The position numbers and the translations under genes are program-made. A DNA stretch of 64,000 nt from positions 6,200,001-6,264,000 of the forward strand of contig NZ_CP119145.1 in NCBI RefSeq assembly GCF_029167625.1, read 5' to 3'. Of this stretch, positions 36,551 to 45,294 are shown in pieces. The notes under the pieces were generated by a model, which was not told the origin of the DNA, did no database searches, and was given only the letters and a program-made list of their open reading frames with translations. The DNA is from Streptomyces sp. AM 4-1-1 (lineage in GTDB: Bacteria; Actinomycetota; Actinomycetes; Streptomycetales; Streptomycetaceae). Each line of letters opens with the position of its first letter. Position 1 is the first letter of the stretch.

Positions 36551-37853
36551 CGTCCGACCGCGAAGCCACCGGCGAGGCGTCGGCGGTGGTGACGTACCGC
36601 AGATAGCGGGTCCAGTCCCAGTGCGGGCCCGGGTCGGTGTGGTCGTTGCCCGGCACCTCGCTGTGGCCGACGATGTGCGTCCGGTCCTTCGGGATGCCGT
36701 ACCGGTCGCAGAGATGCCGGACCAGGGCGGCCGAGGAGCGGTACATCGGGTCCGTGAACCACGACGGGTCGTCGACGTACCCCTCGTGCTCGACCCCGAG
36801 CGACGAGGCGTTGGCGCTGCGCGCGTGGTACGCGGTGTCGCTGTCCCGGACCATCTGGGTGATCTCGCCGTCGGACGACCGGACCACGTAGTGCGCGCTC
36901 ACCACGGCGGCCGGGTCCTGGAACCAGCTGATCGATCCCGCGTACGAGCCCTGGGTGACGTGGATGACCACCTTCTGGATCGCCGCCGTCCGGCCCCGGT
37001 CGAAGTTGTTCGGGTCCGCCGGTGCCCACAGCGCCGGGGGGTAGTCGGGGCTCCGGGTGCGCTCGTCCGCGCCGGTCAGGGGGTCCTTCCGCGGAGTGAC
37101 CGGGCGGCCGGGGAAGGCGACCTGCTCGCCGCCGGGGGCGGTGGCGTCGACGCCGTGCTCCAGGAAGGAGAGGACGGTGTCGGCGTAGAGCGCGGCGGCC
37201 GGGCCCTCGGCGCCGCTGTAATCGGCGACGGCCGGGTACCAGGCGTCGGGATCGGCGCGCTCGGCGGGGGTGAGGCCCCGTCGGTCCGCGTACGAGCGAA
37301 GCACGGCCGCGCCGCCCAGGATGTTGGCCCCGGTGTCCCGCCGGAGGTTGCCGACGGGCCGGCCGGTGAGCGCGGCGGCCTTCTCCAGGGTCCGGTTCGT
37401 GGGGTTGCTCACCAGGTGCATCACACCGAAGCCGTTCGCCTGGCTGGGGCGGCCGGCATGGCCGTCGAGGTGTGTCTCGCCGTAGGCGACGGCGACGAGC
37501 AGGTCACGCGGTACGCCGAACCGCGCGGCGGCCCGCTCGAAGGCGTGGTTCATCGGGCCGGCGGCGTCCGAAGGGGTGGGTGCGGGGAGCACGGGGAGCG
37601 GGGCGCCGGGGACGGGGGCGGCAGGCATGACCTGGGGCGAGGCCGGGGCGGACGGGGTGATCGGGGTGTACGAGGTGGTCGGTACGGAAGAGGTGGGAGG
37701 GGCTTCGGGGGTGTACGAGGTGGCCGGGGCGGGCGGTACGGCGGCGGCCGTGGTGGCCGGTCCCGCCGTCGCGGTGGCGAGCAGGGCGGTGACCGCGAGG
37801 GCGGTGACCGCGGATGCGCGGCCCCCGGTGGGGGTGGAGGGGTGTCGGGGCAT
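36537..37853 (-). CDS. Secreted N-acetylmuramoyl-L-alanine amidase (Amidase_2 family)
   Basis: This 438-residue exported cell-wall hydrolase has a Sec signal (TALAVTALLATATAGPATTAAA), then a Pro/Thr/Ser-rich linker to about residue 95. A helical lysozyme-like segment follows (AARFGVPRDLLVAVAYGETHLDGH), then an Amidase_2 domain with zinc ligands in VVIHVTQG, GVEHEG and VGHSEVPGNDHTDPG. It would cleave the amide bond between muramic acid and the peptide stem, or recognise its own or foreign wall. The ATG at 37853 follows CAGGAG. The frame continues upstream to 38000 without a ribosome site. Confidence 0.86.
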   Translation of the reverse strand: MPRHPSTPTGGRASAVTALAVTALLATATAGPATTAAAVPPAPATSYTPEAPPTSSVPTTSYTPITPSAPASPQVMPAAPVPGAPLPVLPAPTPSDAAGPMNHAFERAAARFGVPRDLLVAVAYGETHLDGHAGRPSQANGFGVMHLVSNPTNRTLEKAAALTGRPVGNLRRDTGANILGGAAVLRSYADRRGLTPAERADPDAWYPAVADYSGAEGPAAALYADTVLSFLEHGVDATAPGGEQVAFPGRPVTPRKDPLTGADERTRSPDYPPALWAPADPNNFDRGRTAAIQKVVIHVTQGSYAGSISWFQDPAAVVSAHYVVRSSDGEITQMVRDSDTAYHARSANASSLGVEHEGYVDDPSWFTDPMYRSSAALVRHLCDRYGIPKDRTHIVGHSEVPGNDHTDPGPHWDWTRYLRYVTTADASPVASRSDGASR

Positions 37854-38239
37854 GTCTGCTCCTGCTGTGTGGGGGAGAGGACCACGGGGAGGCGAGCGGC
37901 TCCGGCCCGGACGGGTGGGCCGAGTGCCGTGCGGCCCGGTCAGGCTATGCAGTGTTCGGGGCATGACAACGCTGTGCGGGTGTGTCGAAGTCGCTTTCAC
38001 CCGGATGGACTTGACGAGCGGTCACCGCGCCGTACCCGGCGGCCGGGCCCGCGCCCGGCCCCGCGTCGCCGACCGGATTCGTACACCTGGACGGGCTCCC
38101 ACCGTACGGGGGAACTCTGATCGGAGTCCCCGCCGCGAAGGCGTATAAAGGGTGCCTCCGGAGCAGCCGGCGTCCCCCGATGGCACTCACCCCCCACGCG
38201 GCCGGCGTCACCGCGTACGAGAGCGGAGGAGTGCCTCCC
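37854..38239. promoter_or_regulatory. Divergent promoter region, amidase / ACP cassette
   Basis: These 386 bp hold no gene. On the plus strand TATAAA (38144-38149) is a strong -10 candidate, about 95 bp ahead of the ACP gene. No clear -35 is seen. Confidence 0.4.
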
Positions 38240-38473
38240 ATGAACACGGCAGAAGAGATCAACGCCTTGCTGGTATCGAAGTTCGGAGCCGATCCACTCG
38301 CCATCCGGGCCGAGGTTCCTCTCCGCCAACTCCACATGGACTCACTGGCGTTGGAGGAGCTGAGGCTCCTCATCGAGGACCGGATGAAGGTCGACCTGGA
38401 GGACGTCTCGCTGACCTCGCGGGACACGGTCGGACAGCTGGTGGCCGCGGTGCACAGCAAGACCGCCGCGTGA
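38240..38473 (+). CDS. Acyl carrier protein
   Basis: This 77-residue discrete ACP has the phosphopantetheine Ser in LHMDSLALEELRLLIEDRM, in a typical helix-II setting. It would carry acyl chains for the ketosynthase that overlaps its end. The sequence differs from the housekeeping fatty-acid ACP (which has DSLD), pointing to a specialised pathway. The ATG at 38240 follows GCGGAGGAG. Confidence 0.87.
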   Translation: MNTAEEINALLVSKFGADPLAIRAEVPLRQLHMDSLALEELRLLIEDRMKVDLEDVSLTSRDTVGQLVAAVHSKTAA

Positions 38474-39750
38474 CCGCCGGTCCGGGCACGGGCCGGGCCC
38501 CGGCACACGTCCGCCGGTTCGCCGAGCCGTTCACGGCGGCGGTCACCGGGCTCGGCCTCGTCACACCCGCCGGGGTGGGGGTCGACGCCTGCTGGCGCGG
38601 TGTCACCGAGGCCACCGCCCCGCCCTCGGTGCTGCGGCGTCCCGAACTCCAGGGCCTGCCCTGCGACTTCATGTACTCCATCACGGACCTCGACACCCAC
38701 GCGCTGCTCGGTGTGGCCGCCCAGCGGCTGATGGACCGCTTCTCGCAGCTCGCCGTGATCGCGGCCCGTGAGGCCGTCGCCGACGCCGGACTCGACCCGG
38801 CGGCCTGGGACAGCACCCGGGTCGCCGTCGTCATCGGCTCCGCGCACGGCGGTCTGCCCTTCTACGACGAGCAGCACACCATCCTCATCGAACGCGGCGC
38901 CCGCCGCGTCACCCCGAAGCTCGCCCCGCTGACCGTCGTGAACGGCGCCGCGAGCAGCGTCACCATGGACCTGGGCGTACACGGCCCGAGCCAGGCCGTC
39001 TCCACCGCCTGCTCCTCCGGTACCGTCGCCCTCGGCACCGCGTACCAGATGCTGCGCGCCGGGGCCTGCGACATCGTCATCGCGGGCGGCGCCGAATCGG
39101 TCTGTTCCCGTCTGCTGATCGCCAGCGCCTGCCAGATGAAGGCGGTCTCCACCCGCAGGGACGACCCGCGAGCGGCCTGCCGCCCGTTCGACACACACCG
39201 CGACGGCTTCGTGGTCGGCGAGGGCGCCGGACTCCTCGTGCTGGAACGTCCCGAGCACGCCCGCGCCAGGGGTGCCACCGTCCGCGGCCACCTCGCGGGA
39301 TACGGCGCCTCCAGCGACGCGCACTCGACCGTCGCCCCCGACCCGGAGGGGCACGGGATCGAGCGGGCGCTGCGCACCGCCCTCGCGGACGCGGACCTCG
39401 GCCCCGCCGACATCGGCCATGTCAACGCCCACGGCACCTCCACGGTCGCCAACGACCTCATCGAGGCACGGATGCTCCACCGGGTCCTCGGCGAAGGCCC
39501 CCTCATCACCTCCACCAAGGCGATGACCGGACACACCCTCGGCGCGGCCGGCGGCATCGAGGCGGCCCTGACGGTGCTCGCGCTCCAGCACCGGCTCGTG
39601 CCGCCCACCGTCAACCTCGACGCACCCGACCCGGACATCCCCGGCGACGTGGTGGCCAAGGAGGCGCGCCCCGCGACCTTCGACGCGGCCGTCAAGACCT
39701 CGCTCGGCTTCGGCGGACACAACGCCGCACTCGTCCTCACCAGGGCCTGA
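38470..39750 (+). CDS. Beta-ketoacyl-ACP synthase (FabF/KAS II-like ketosynthase)
   Basis: This 426-residue condensing enzyme has the full Cys-His-His triad: Cys181 in VSTACSSG, His in NAHGTST and His in MTGHTLGAAGG. It is a decarboxylating ketosynthase of the FabF/type II polyketide kind. No chain-length factor, ketoreductase or malonyltransferase accompanies it, so it must borrow them from central lipid metabolism or do a single condensation. The GTG start overlaps the ACP stop by 4 bp. A disordered stretch of about 15 residues precedes the fold. Confidence 0.87.
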   Translation: MTAGPGTGRAPAHVRRFAEPFTAAVTGLGLVTPAGVGVDACWRGVTEATAPPSVLRRPELQGLPCDFMYSITDLDTHALLGVAAQRLMDRFSQLAVIAAREAVADAGLDPAAWDSTRVAVVIGSAHGGLPFYDEQHTILIERGARRVTPKLAPLTVVNGAASSVTMDLGVHGPSQAVSTACSSGTVALGTAYQMLRAGACDIVIAGGAESVCSRLLIASACQMKAVSTRRDDPRAACRPFDTHRDGFVVGEGAGLLVLERPEHARARGATVRGHLAGYGASSDAHSTVAPDPEGHGIERALRTALADADLGPADIGHVNAHGTSTVANDLIEARMLHRVLGEGPLITSTKAMTGHTLGAAGGIEAALTVLALQHRLVPPTVNLDAPDPDIPGDVVAKEARPATFDAAVKTSLGFGGHNAALVLTRA

Positions 39751-39830
39751 CGAACCCGCACGAGCACAGCACACACACGCCGCGGCCGAAGGCCCGGCGG
39801 AACAACGGAACGGCGGAGGACGGACAGGCC

Positions 39831-40742
39831 ATGGCGGAGGAGACCACAGAGATCGTCCGGTCGCTGTCCGAGAACGGGCTGCGCTACAGCTACCGGGTGC
39901 TCCCGTGTCCCGCGCCGCGCACCGAACCGGCCGTCGTCATCGGCGGCGCCCTCCAGGGGATGTACGGCTGGCCCCAGATGGACGACCACCTGGGGCCCCT
40001 GACCGACGTCGTCACCGCGGACCTGCCGGGCATGGGCTCCGCGGACCCGCTCCCACCGGGCGCCGCCACCGAGACCCTGTGCGCGGCGGTCACCGGGATC
40101 ATCGACGCGCTGGAAGCGCCCCGGGTCAACCTCTTCGGCTTCTCCTACGGGGCCGCCATCGCCTTCGGCTGCGCCCGCCGCGACCCGGACCGGATCGCCC
40201 GGCTGGTCCTCGGCGGTGTACCCGCCCACATCAGCGCCGGCCAACGCGCTTACTGGGCAAGGGCGGTGGAGCGGCTGGCCGCCGGTGACCCGGAGGGATT
40301 CGCCGCACTGGCCGCGGACGGACTGATGTGCCTCGACCCGGACCGGCACGTCCACCGCAGGGAACTCGCCCGCCGCTACGTACGCCGTTCGTTCCTGCAC
40401 GCGCTCAACCACTCCGCGCACGCGGTGGACTCCCTGCACCGGGCCCTGGCGGACCGGCCGGACTTCACGGGCGGCCTCTCCGGCGTGCCGGCCCTGATCT
40501 TCGCGGGGGAGCACGACACGGTGACCTCCCCGGAACGGCAGCGCGTGTTCGCCGACACGATCGAGGGCAGCCGCTTCGTCACGGTCGGCGAATCCGACCA
40601 CTGGGTCGTCCTGGAACGCGCCGACGACGTCGCCGATCTCGTCGCCCGCTTCTTCACCGACCGCCCCTTGGACACGGCGCCCGGTCTCACGGGGGTGCCC
40701 CGGCCCCGCCGGGCCGGAGTCCCGGACCCGGCCACTCCCTGA
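39831..40742 (+). CDS. Alpha/beta hydrolase, probable thioesterase or esterase
   Basis: This 303-residue alpha/beta-fold hydrolase has nucleophile elbow GFSYGAA, an Asp candidate in FAGEHDTVTSPE and His in VGESDHWVVLE. The oxyanion region is in VVIGGALQGMYGW. Behind an ACP and a ketosynthase with an 80-bp gap, it is a reasonable candidate for releasing a product from the carrier protein. This is inferred only from position. The last 25 residues are Pro-rich. Confidence 0.8.
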   Translation: MAEETTEIVRSLSENGLRYSYRVLPCPAPRTEPAVVIGGALQGMYGWPQMDDHLGPLTDVVTADLPGMGSADPLPPGAATETLCAAVTGIIDALEAPRVNLFGFSYGAAIAFGCARRDPDRIARLVLGGVPAHISAGQRAYWARAVERLAAGDPEGFAALAADGLMCLDPDRHVHRRELARRYVRRSFLHALNHSAHAVDSLHRALADRPDFTGGLSGVPALIFAGEHDTVTSPERQRVFADTIEGSRFVTVGESDHWVVLERADDVADLVARFFTDRPLDTAPGLTGVPRPRRAGVPDPATP

Positions 40743-40834
40743 CGGCCGAGGGGCACGACATGACGCGGCAACAGTCCCGCAACACAGGGCGGGCGCCCAG
40801 GCGTCCATGATGCGGACGACGGACCCGCGCAGGG

Positions 40835-40864
40835 TTGACCGGCCCACTCCGCTCCGGTTACGTT
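40835..40864 (+). promoter_or_regulatory. Predicted promoter giving a leaderless transcript
   Basis: TTGACC (40835-40840) and TACGTT (40859-40864) are 18 bp apart. Transcription would begin at the ATG of the 26-codon leader ORF at 40872. The same TTGACCGG-x-CC arrangement occurs at 42399 ahead of a second short peptide. Confidence 0.6.
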
Positions 40865-40871
40865 GCGCGAC

Positions 40872-40952
40872 ATGCAGCGATCCGCACACCTGACGACGCG
40901 AGGTCATGTCGACCTGAAGCGTGTGTGCTCCGCCGCGTGTCACCGGGCCTGA
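40872..40952 (+). CDS. Cys-containing leader peptide (26 residues)
   Basis: This short ORF encodes a peptide with core TRGHVDLKRVCSAAC. It is a clear member of the actinobacterial 'putative leader peptide' group, which has the pattern R-x-H-(V/I)-D-L-x-R-V-x-S-A-x-C. These usually precede sulfur-compound uptake operons, where ribosome stalling at Cys codons is thought to control read-through. It has no ribosome site and its ATG coincides with the predicted transcript start. A CCGCGGCTCCGCGG hairpin (41037-41050) lies between it and the ROK gene and could be the attenuator. Confidence 0.75.
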   Translation: MQRSAHLTTRGHVDLKRVCSAACHRA

Positions 40953-41100
40953 GAGCACGACGCCCGCCCGCGCGCGGGGCGCCCTCTCCACGGGAGAAGC
41001 GGACCCGTCGGCCGCACGGCCGGCCCGGTTCCGCCACCGCGGCTCCGCGGAGGAGCCCGCACCGCGTCGCCCGCTGCCACCGATGACCTGGAAGACCTCT

Positions 41101-42324
41101 GTGAAAAGTCTCTCCGCACCCGCCCGTCGCCCTGCCCACCTGCGTCGGTCCGACATACCGGCCCCCGCCCCGACCCGCCGTCCCACGGGTACCGGTTCGG
41201 TGCTCGGCGCGATCCTCGACCACGGGCCCGTCGCCCGCTCCACCGTCGCCCGGCTCACCGGTCTGTCACCCGCCTCCGTCACCGGACACGTCGGCCGTCT
41301 GCTCGCCCGCGGACTGGTCCGCGAGAGCGCCGAGACCGCCGGGCCCGGCGGACGCGGCCGGCCGCACGTCCCCGTCGAGATCGACACCGGCCGCCATCTG
41401 GTCGCCGGTGCGCACATCGCGGTCGCCCACTCGACGGTCACGCTGATGGACCTGCGCGGCCGGATCGTCGCCGAGGAGCGGCGCCCGCACCGGGGGACCG
41501 GCCCGGACCAGGTGCTCGCCGACCTGGCAGCGCGCCTGCCCCCGATGGTCTCCGGCCACGCGGCGGGCCGAACCGTGCTCGCCCTCGGCGTGGCCACCGG
41601 GCACCGCGTCGATCCGGTGGCCGGGACCGTGGTGGAGCATCCGCAGCTCCGCTGGCGCGATGTTCCGGTACGGGAGGTGCTCGCGGCGGCGACCGGGCTG
41701 CCGGTCCACGTGGACAACCACTCCCGGGCGCTGGCACGGGCCGAGCAGATGTTCGGCGAGGCGTCGACCCGGGCCAGCACCGTGCTCCTGTTCGTCGGCG
41801 CCGTCGTGGACGCCGCCTTCGCCACCGAGGGAACCATGCACCGGGGGCCGCGCTCGGGAGCGGGCAGCGTCGCGCATCTGCCCCTGGGCCTCCGGAGCGG
41901 GCCCGGCGCGGCCGAGCCCTGCGGCTGCGGCCGGCCCGGCTGCCTCCAGTCCGAGGTGTCGGAGCCCGCCATGGTGCGGCACGCGCTCGAACGCGGCCTG
42001 CCCGTCAGGTCGTTCCCCGATCTGCTCGAACTGGCGCTGACCGGTGAGGAGCGGGCGGTGGCCCTCTTCCGTCGCCGGGCCGGGCTGGTCGGACGGGCGG
42101 CGGCCCTGCTCCTCGACATGTTCGACCCCGAAGTGCTGGTGGTGGTCGAGCCCGGGGTGGGGCGGCTGCCGCACTGCCTGGCCGACCTGCGGGCCGAAGT
42201 GGCGGAGCGCTCCTGGGTCTGTGGCGCACCGGAACGAGCGGTGGTGCCGAGCAGCTTCACCGGCTCGGTACTGGCCACCGCGGGCGGGGCGGTGGCACTC
42301 GACGCCCTGTACGTGGACCCCTGA
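41101..42324 (+). CDS. ROK family transcriptional regulator
   Basis: This 407-residue regulator has an N-terminal winged helix (GPVARSTVARLTGLSPASVTGHVGRLLARGLV) and a C-terminal ROK domain with the zinc signature PCGCGRPGCLQ. Glycokinase-type catalytic residues are not obvious, so it is probably only a sensor. Its position between the Cys leader peptide and the sulfur-type operon suggests it regulates that operon, not sugar use. I chose GTG 41101 (GGAAGA 5 nt upstream). ATG 41083 would add six residues. Confidence 0.82.
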   Translation: MKSLSAPARRPAHLRRSDIPAPAPTRRPTGTGSVLGAILDHGPVARSTVARLTGLSPASVTGHVGRLLARGLVRESAETAGPGGRGRPHVPVEIDTGRHLVAGAHIAVAHSTVTLMDLRGRIVAEERRPHRGTGPDQVLADLAARLPPMVSGHAAGRTVLALGVATGHRVDPVAGTVVEHPQLRWRDVPVREVLAAATGLPVHVDNHSRALARAEQMFGEASTRASTVLLFVGAVVDAAFATEGTMHRGPRSGAGSVAHLPLGLRSGPGAAEPCGCGRPGCLQSEVSEPAMVRHALERGLPVRSFPDLLELALTGEERAVALFRRRAGLVGRAAALLLDMFDPEVLVVVEPGVGRLPHCLADLRAEVAERSWVCGAPERAVVPSSFTGSVLATAGGAVALDALYVDP

Positions 42325-42398
42325 AGCCCTTTCCGTGATCCGGTCGCCGGTTTCCGCCGGATGACCGGGGAACCGAATTAATTCAAATCGTTGCATTG

Positions 42399-42428
42399 TT
42401 GACCGGGCCGACGCCCGAACGGGATGAT
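42399..42428 (+). promoter_or_regulatory. Second predicted leaderless promoter
   Basis: TTGACC (42399-42404) and GATGAT (42423-42428) are 18 bp apart. The spacing to the ATG at 42435 is almost the same as in the promoter at 40835, and both begin TTGACCGG. The -10 is weak. Confidence 0.45.
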
Positions 42429-42434
42429 GGATTC

Positions 42435-42557
42435 ATGAGCAGCCGACAGCGTATTTCCCGGTGCATGCCCTCAGTGGTATGTCGCCGAGGCGCGGCTGAG
42501 CCGATGTGCGGATACGCCCGGCATTCCTGTTGTCACCCCTGTCCGGGTCTTCGCTGA
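42435..42557 (+). CDS. Cys-rich short ORF, probable second leader peptide (40 residues)
   Basis: The 40-residue product has six cysteines, with SRQRISRCMPSVVCRR near the start and HSCCHPCPG near the end. The first part can be aligned with the R-Q-H-I-D-x-C-R-x-x-S-x-V-C-R leader pattern, and the CC-x2-C cluster would make translation sensitive to Cys-tRNA supply. There is no ribosome site, and the ATG lies 6 nt beyond a predicted -10. It stands 225 bp before the flavin reductase and transporter genes. It is less canonical than the peptide at 40872. Confidence 0.45.
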   Translation: MSSRQRISRCMPSVVCRRGAAEPMCGYARHSCCHPCPGLR

Positions 42558-42782
42558 GCCCGCAGCCCCGCATCCGGTCCCGCCCTTTCCGCCTGTCCCG
42601 CCCGTGCCTCCCCTGAATCGGGTGCGGGCCGTACGGGGTGGTGCGCACGCCTGAATCCACCAGGATTCCCGCTGCGCCCGCCCGTACCACTCCGGCACAT
42701 CTTTTTCCCTTCACCGGAACGATTTCCGGGACCCCGTTCCAGTTCCCCCGTTCCGGTTCCCCGTTCCGGATTCCCTTTCCGC

Positions 42783-43319
42783 ATGCCCCTCTCGGGAGAG
42801 ACGTTGACTGTCACCGTGCCCTCGTACGCCACCACGGCCGCCGCGACCGGCATCGCCCCTGACCACTTCAAACGGGCGTTCCGCCGCTATCCCGCGGGCG
42901 TGGTCGTCGTCACCGCCGACGCGGGCCACGGCCCGGTCGGATTCACCGCCACCTCGCTCAGCTCGCTGTCCCTGTCCCCGCCGCTGGTGTCCTTCGGCGT
43001 CGCCGAGACCTCCTCGTCCTGGCCGCACATCGAACGGGCCACCACCGCGGTCGTCAACTTCCTCGGCGCCGAACAGGAGGGACTGGCGAGGACGTTCGCC
43101 ACCAGTGGCATCGACCGCTTCGCCGCGCCGACCGACTGGCGCCGGCTGCCCGGGGGCGAGCCGGTCCTCGGCGGTGTGACCGGCTGGCTGCGGCTCACGA
43201 TCGAACAACTGGTCCCGGCCGGAGACCACCGCATCGTCGTGGCCCGGGTCGTCGACTCCTGGCTCGACGAGGGACGCGGCCCGCTTCTCTTCCACGACGG
43301 CGCCTACCGCTCCGTCTGA
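42783..43319 (+). CDS. Flavin reductase (FMN reductase, HpaC/SsuE-like role)
   Basis: This 178-residue split-barrel flavin reductase has the FMN-binding segments RRYPAGVVVVTADAGHGPVGFTATSLSSLSLSPPLVSFGV and WLRLTIEQLVPAGDHRIVVARV. It would provide reduced FMN to the monooxygenase at 46084. The N-terminus is unsure. TTG 42804 has GGGAG 5 nt upstream and would remove seven residues, while ATG 42783 has no ribosome site. It is the first gene of the transport/oxidation operon. Confidence 0.85.
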   Translation: MPLSGETLTVTVPSYATTAAATGIAPDHFKRAFRRYPAGVVVVTADAGHGPVGFTATSLSSLSLSPPLVSFGVAETSSSWPHIERATTAVVNFLGAEQEGLARTFATSGIDRFAAPTDWRRLPGGEPVLGGVTGWLRLTIEQLVPAGDHRIVVARVVDSWLDEGRGPLLFHDGAYRSV

Positions 43320-43339
43320 CCCACGATCAGGAACCGGTC

Positions 43340-44404
43340 ATGTCTCAGCAACTCGCGTACGCAATGGTCGGCCGCAGATCCTTTCTCGCCCTCGCGGGCG
43401 GGACGGTCCTGGGCCTCGCCGCCTGCTCTCCACAGACCGGTACGGTCGCCCGGAGCGAAACGGTCGGAAAGCTCCCCTCGGGTGCTCCACCGCCCGATAC
43501 GAAACTCTCCGTCGCGGTCCGCACCACCCGGCTCCAGCTGAAACCATCGGGGCTCGACAAGGAGGTGCCCTTCAAGGTCTCCGAGTGGCCCAATCTGAAT
43601 GCCGGACCCGACATCATCCAGGGATTTCGTGCCCGGTCCATCGATCTGGCGGCCAATGCCGGAATTCCGCCGATACAGGCCAACGCCATCGGCGTCGACG
43701 CGAAGATCGTCGCCGTACAGGTGCGCAACGAGCCGATCTACGTCTTCGCCACCGCGCCCGGTTCGTCCCTCACCGACGTGGCGGACTTCCGGGGCAAGAA
43801 GATCGCCTTCTCCCAGGGACAGGCCCAGGGCGTGGTCGTCCTGCGCGCGCTGAAGAAGGCCGGGCTGAGCAACGACGACGTCGAACTGGTCGCCCTGCCC
43901 AGCACCCAGTTCCTCACCGCCCTCCAGTCCGGACAGGTGGACGTCGCCCCGCTGGCCGAGCCCACGCTGACCAAGTACCTCGATCAGTACGGGAAGGACG
44001 GCGCCCGCGCGGTGACCACCGACGTCGTGGACCTGCTGGTCGTGCTCTGGGCGCCCACCGACGTGCTGAACGACCCGGCGAAGGCCGCGGCCGTCCGCAG
44101 CTTCATCCCGGTCTGGGCGCGCGGCCAGGTATGGGCGTGGGAGCACACCGACCAGTGGATCGACACCTACTACGTCAAGGACCAGGGGGTCACCGAGGAG
44201 GACGGCGCACGCATCGTCGCCTCACTGCGCGCGCCGACGTTCCCGGTGAGCTGGGACAAGGCCATCGCGTGGGAGCAGGAGACCGCCGATCTGATGGCGG
44301 AGGGCGGCTTCGTACCGGAACAGGACGTCACCGGACTGTTCGACCGTCGCTTCGAGGGGCTGGCCGCGACCGCGGTACCCGCCCGCTACCGGGAGACGTC
44401 ATGA
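43340..44404 (+). CDS. ABC transporter substrate-binding lipoprotein (sulfonate/SsuA-like)
   Basis: This 354-residue solute-binding protein has a twin-arginine-type start (GRRSFLALAGGTVLG) and lipobox LGLAAC, so it should be anchored outside the membrane. The body is of the NMT1/SsuA type (DFRGKKIAFSQGQAQGVVVLRALKKAGLSNDDVELV, LQSGQVDVAPLAEP). The monooxygenase and flavin reductase next to it favour an alkanesulfonate or other organosulfur ligand, but taurine, nitrate and thiamine-precursor binders share this fold. Confidence 0.85.
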   Translation: MSQQLAYAMVGRRSFLALAGGTVLGLAACSPQTGTVARSETVGKLPSGAPPPDTKLSVAVRTTRLQLKPSGLDKEVPFKVSEWPNLNAGPDIIQGFRARSIDLAANAGIPPIQANAIGVDAKIVAVQVRNEPIYVFATAPGSSLTDVADFRGKKIAFSQGQAQGVVVLRALKKAGLSNDDVELVALPSTQFLTALQSGQVDVAPLAEPTLTKYLDQYGKDGARAVTTDVVDLLVVLWAPTDVLNDPAKAAAVRSFIPVWARGQVWAWEHTDQWIDTYYVKDQGVTEEDGARIVASLRAPTFPVSWDKAIAWEQETADLMAEGGFVPEQDVTGLFDRRFEGLAATAVPARYRETS

Positions 44405-45294
44405 CCGAAGTGCTGGAGAACACACGCCTCCAGGGCCCGGCGGCCACCGGACCGGAGCCGTCCGGCCCGGCCACTGCCCGCCGTTCCCCGACGGCCCGCA
44501 CCGCCGTCCGCAGCACCCGCAGACGCCTGGGCCCCGGCCGGGCCCTGCCGTTCGGCCGGCTGATCGGCCCGGTGCTGGTGGTCGCCGTCTGGTGGGCGGC
44601 CTCCGCCTCCGGCCACCTCGACCCGCGCATCCTCTCCGGCCCCGGCGCCGTGGCGGCGACCGCCGGGGACCTGATCGCCGCCGGCCGGCTCCAGGACCAT
44701 GTGCTGATCTCCCTGCAACGCGCCGGACTCGGCCTGTTCTTCGGAGTCGTCGCCGGGGCGGCGCTCGCCGTCCTGGCCGGACTCAGCCGCACCGGGGAAT
44801 ACCTCGTCGACGGCCCGCTCCAGATCAAACGCGCCATCCCCGCACTGGCGATGCTCCCCCTGCTGATCCTCTGGCTCGGCATCGGTGAGCAGATGAAGGT
44901 CACCGTGATCGCGCTCGGCGTCGCGGTGAGCATGTACGTCAACACCTACGCCGCGCTGACCGCCATCGACAGCCGGTACGTGGAGCTGGCCGAAGGACTC
45001 GACCTGAGCCGGGCGCAGTTCGTCCGCAAGGTCGTCGTACCCGGCTCCCTGCCCGGCTTCTTCGTCGGACTGCGGCTCGGAGTGACCGCGTCCTGGCTGG
45101 GCCTGATCGTGGTCGAGCAGATCAACGCCACCAGCGGCATCGGCTACATGATGTTCCAGGCCCAGCAGTACGCCCAGTCCGACGTGATCATCGTGGGACT
45201 GGTGGCCTACGGGACCTTCGGATACGTCTCCGACGCGGCGGTACGGACGATCGAACGGAAGGTCCTGTCATGGCGACGCACACTGGCGGGCTGA
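44401..45294 (+). CDS. ABC transporter permease (SsuC-like)
   Basis: This 297-residue membrane protein has about six hydrophobic segments and the EAA-loop region YVELAEGLDLSRAQFVRKVVVPGSLPGFFVGLRLG typical of the SsuC/TauC group. A basic cytoplasmic tail of about 45 residues comes first. The ATG overlaps the stop of the binding-protein gene (ATGA). Confidence 0.88.
   Translation: MTEVLENTRLQGPAATGPEPSGPATARRSPTARTAVRSTRRRLGPGRALPFGRLIGPVLVVAVWWAASASGHLDPRILSGPGAVAATAGDLIAAGRLQDHVLISLQRAGLGLFFGVVAGAALAVLAGLSRTGEYLVDGPLQIKRAIPALAMLPLLILWLGIGEQMKVTVIALGVAVSMYVNTYAALTAIDSRYVELAEGLDLSRAQFVRKVVVPGSLPGFFVGLRLGVTASWLGLIVVEQINATSGIGYMMFQAQQYAQSDVIIVGLVAYGTFGYVSDAAVRTIERKVLSWRRTLAG

Larger units (their letters stand above)
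42325..42782. other. Leader region between the ROK gene and the flavin reductase
   Basis: This 458-bp region contains the promoter at 42399-42428 and the 40-codon ORF at 42435-42557. About 225 bp of GC-rich sequence follows with possible hairpins, for example GTGCG...CGCAC around 42623-42655. No other gene is apparent. Confidence 0.5.
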
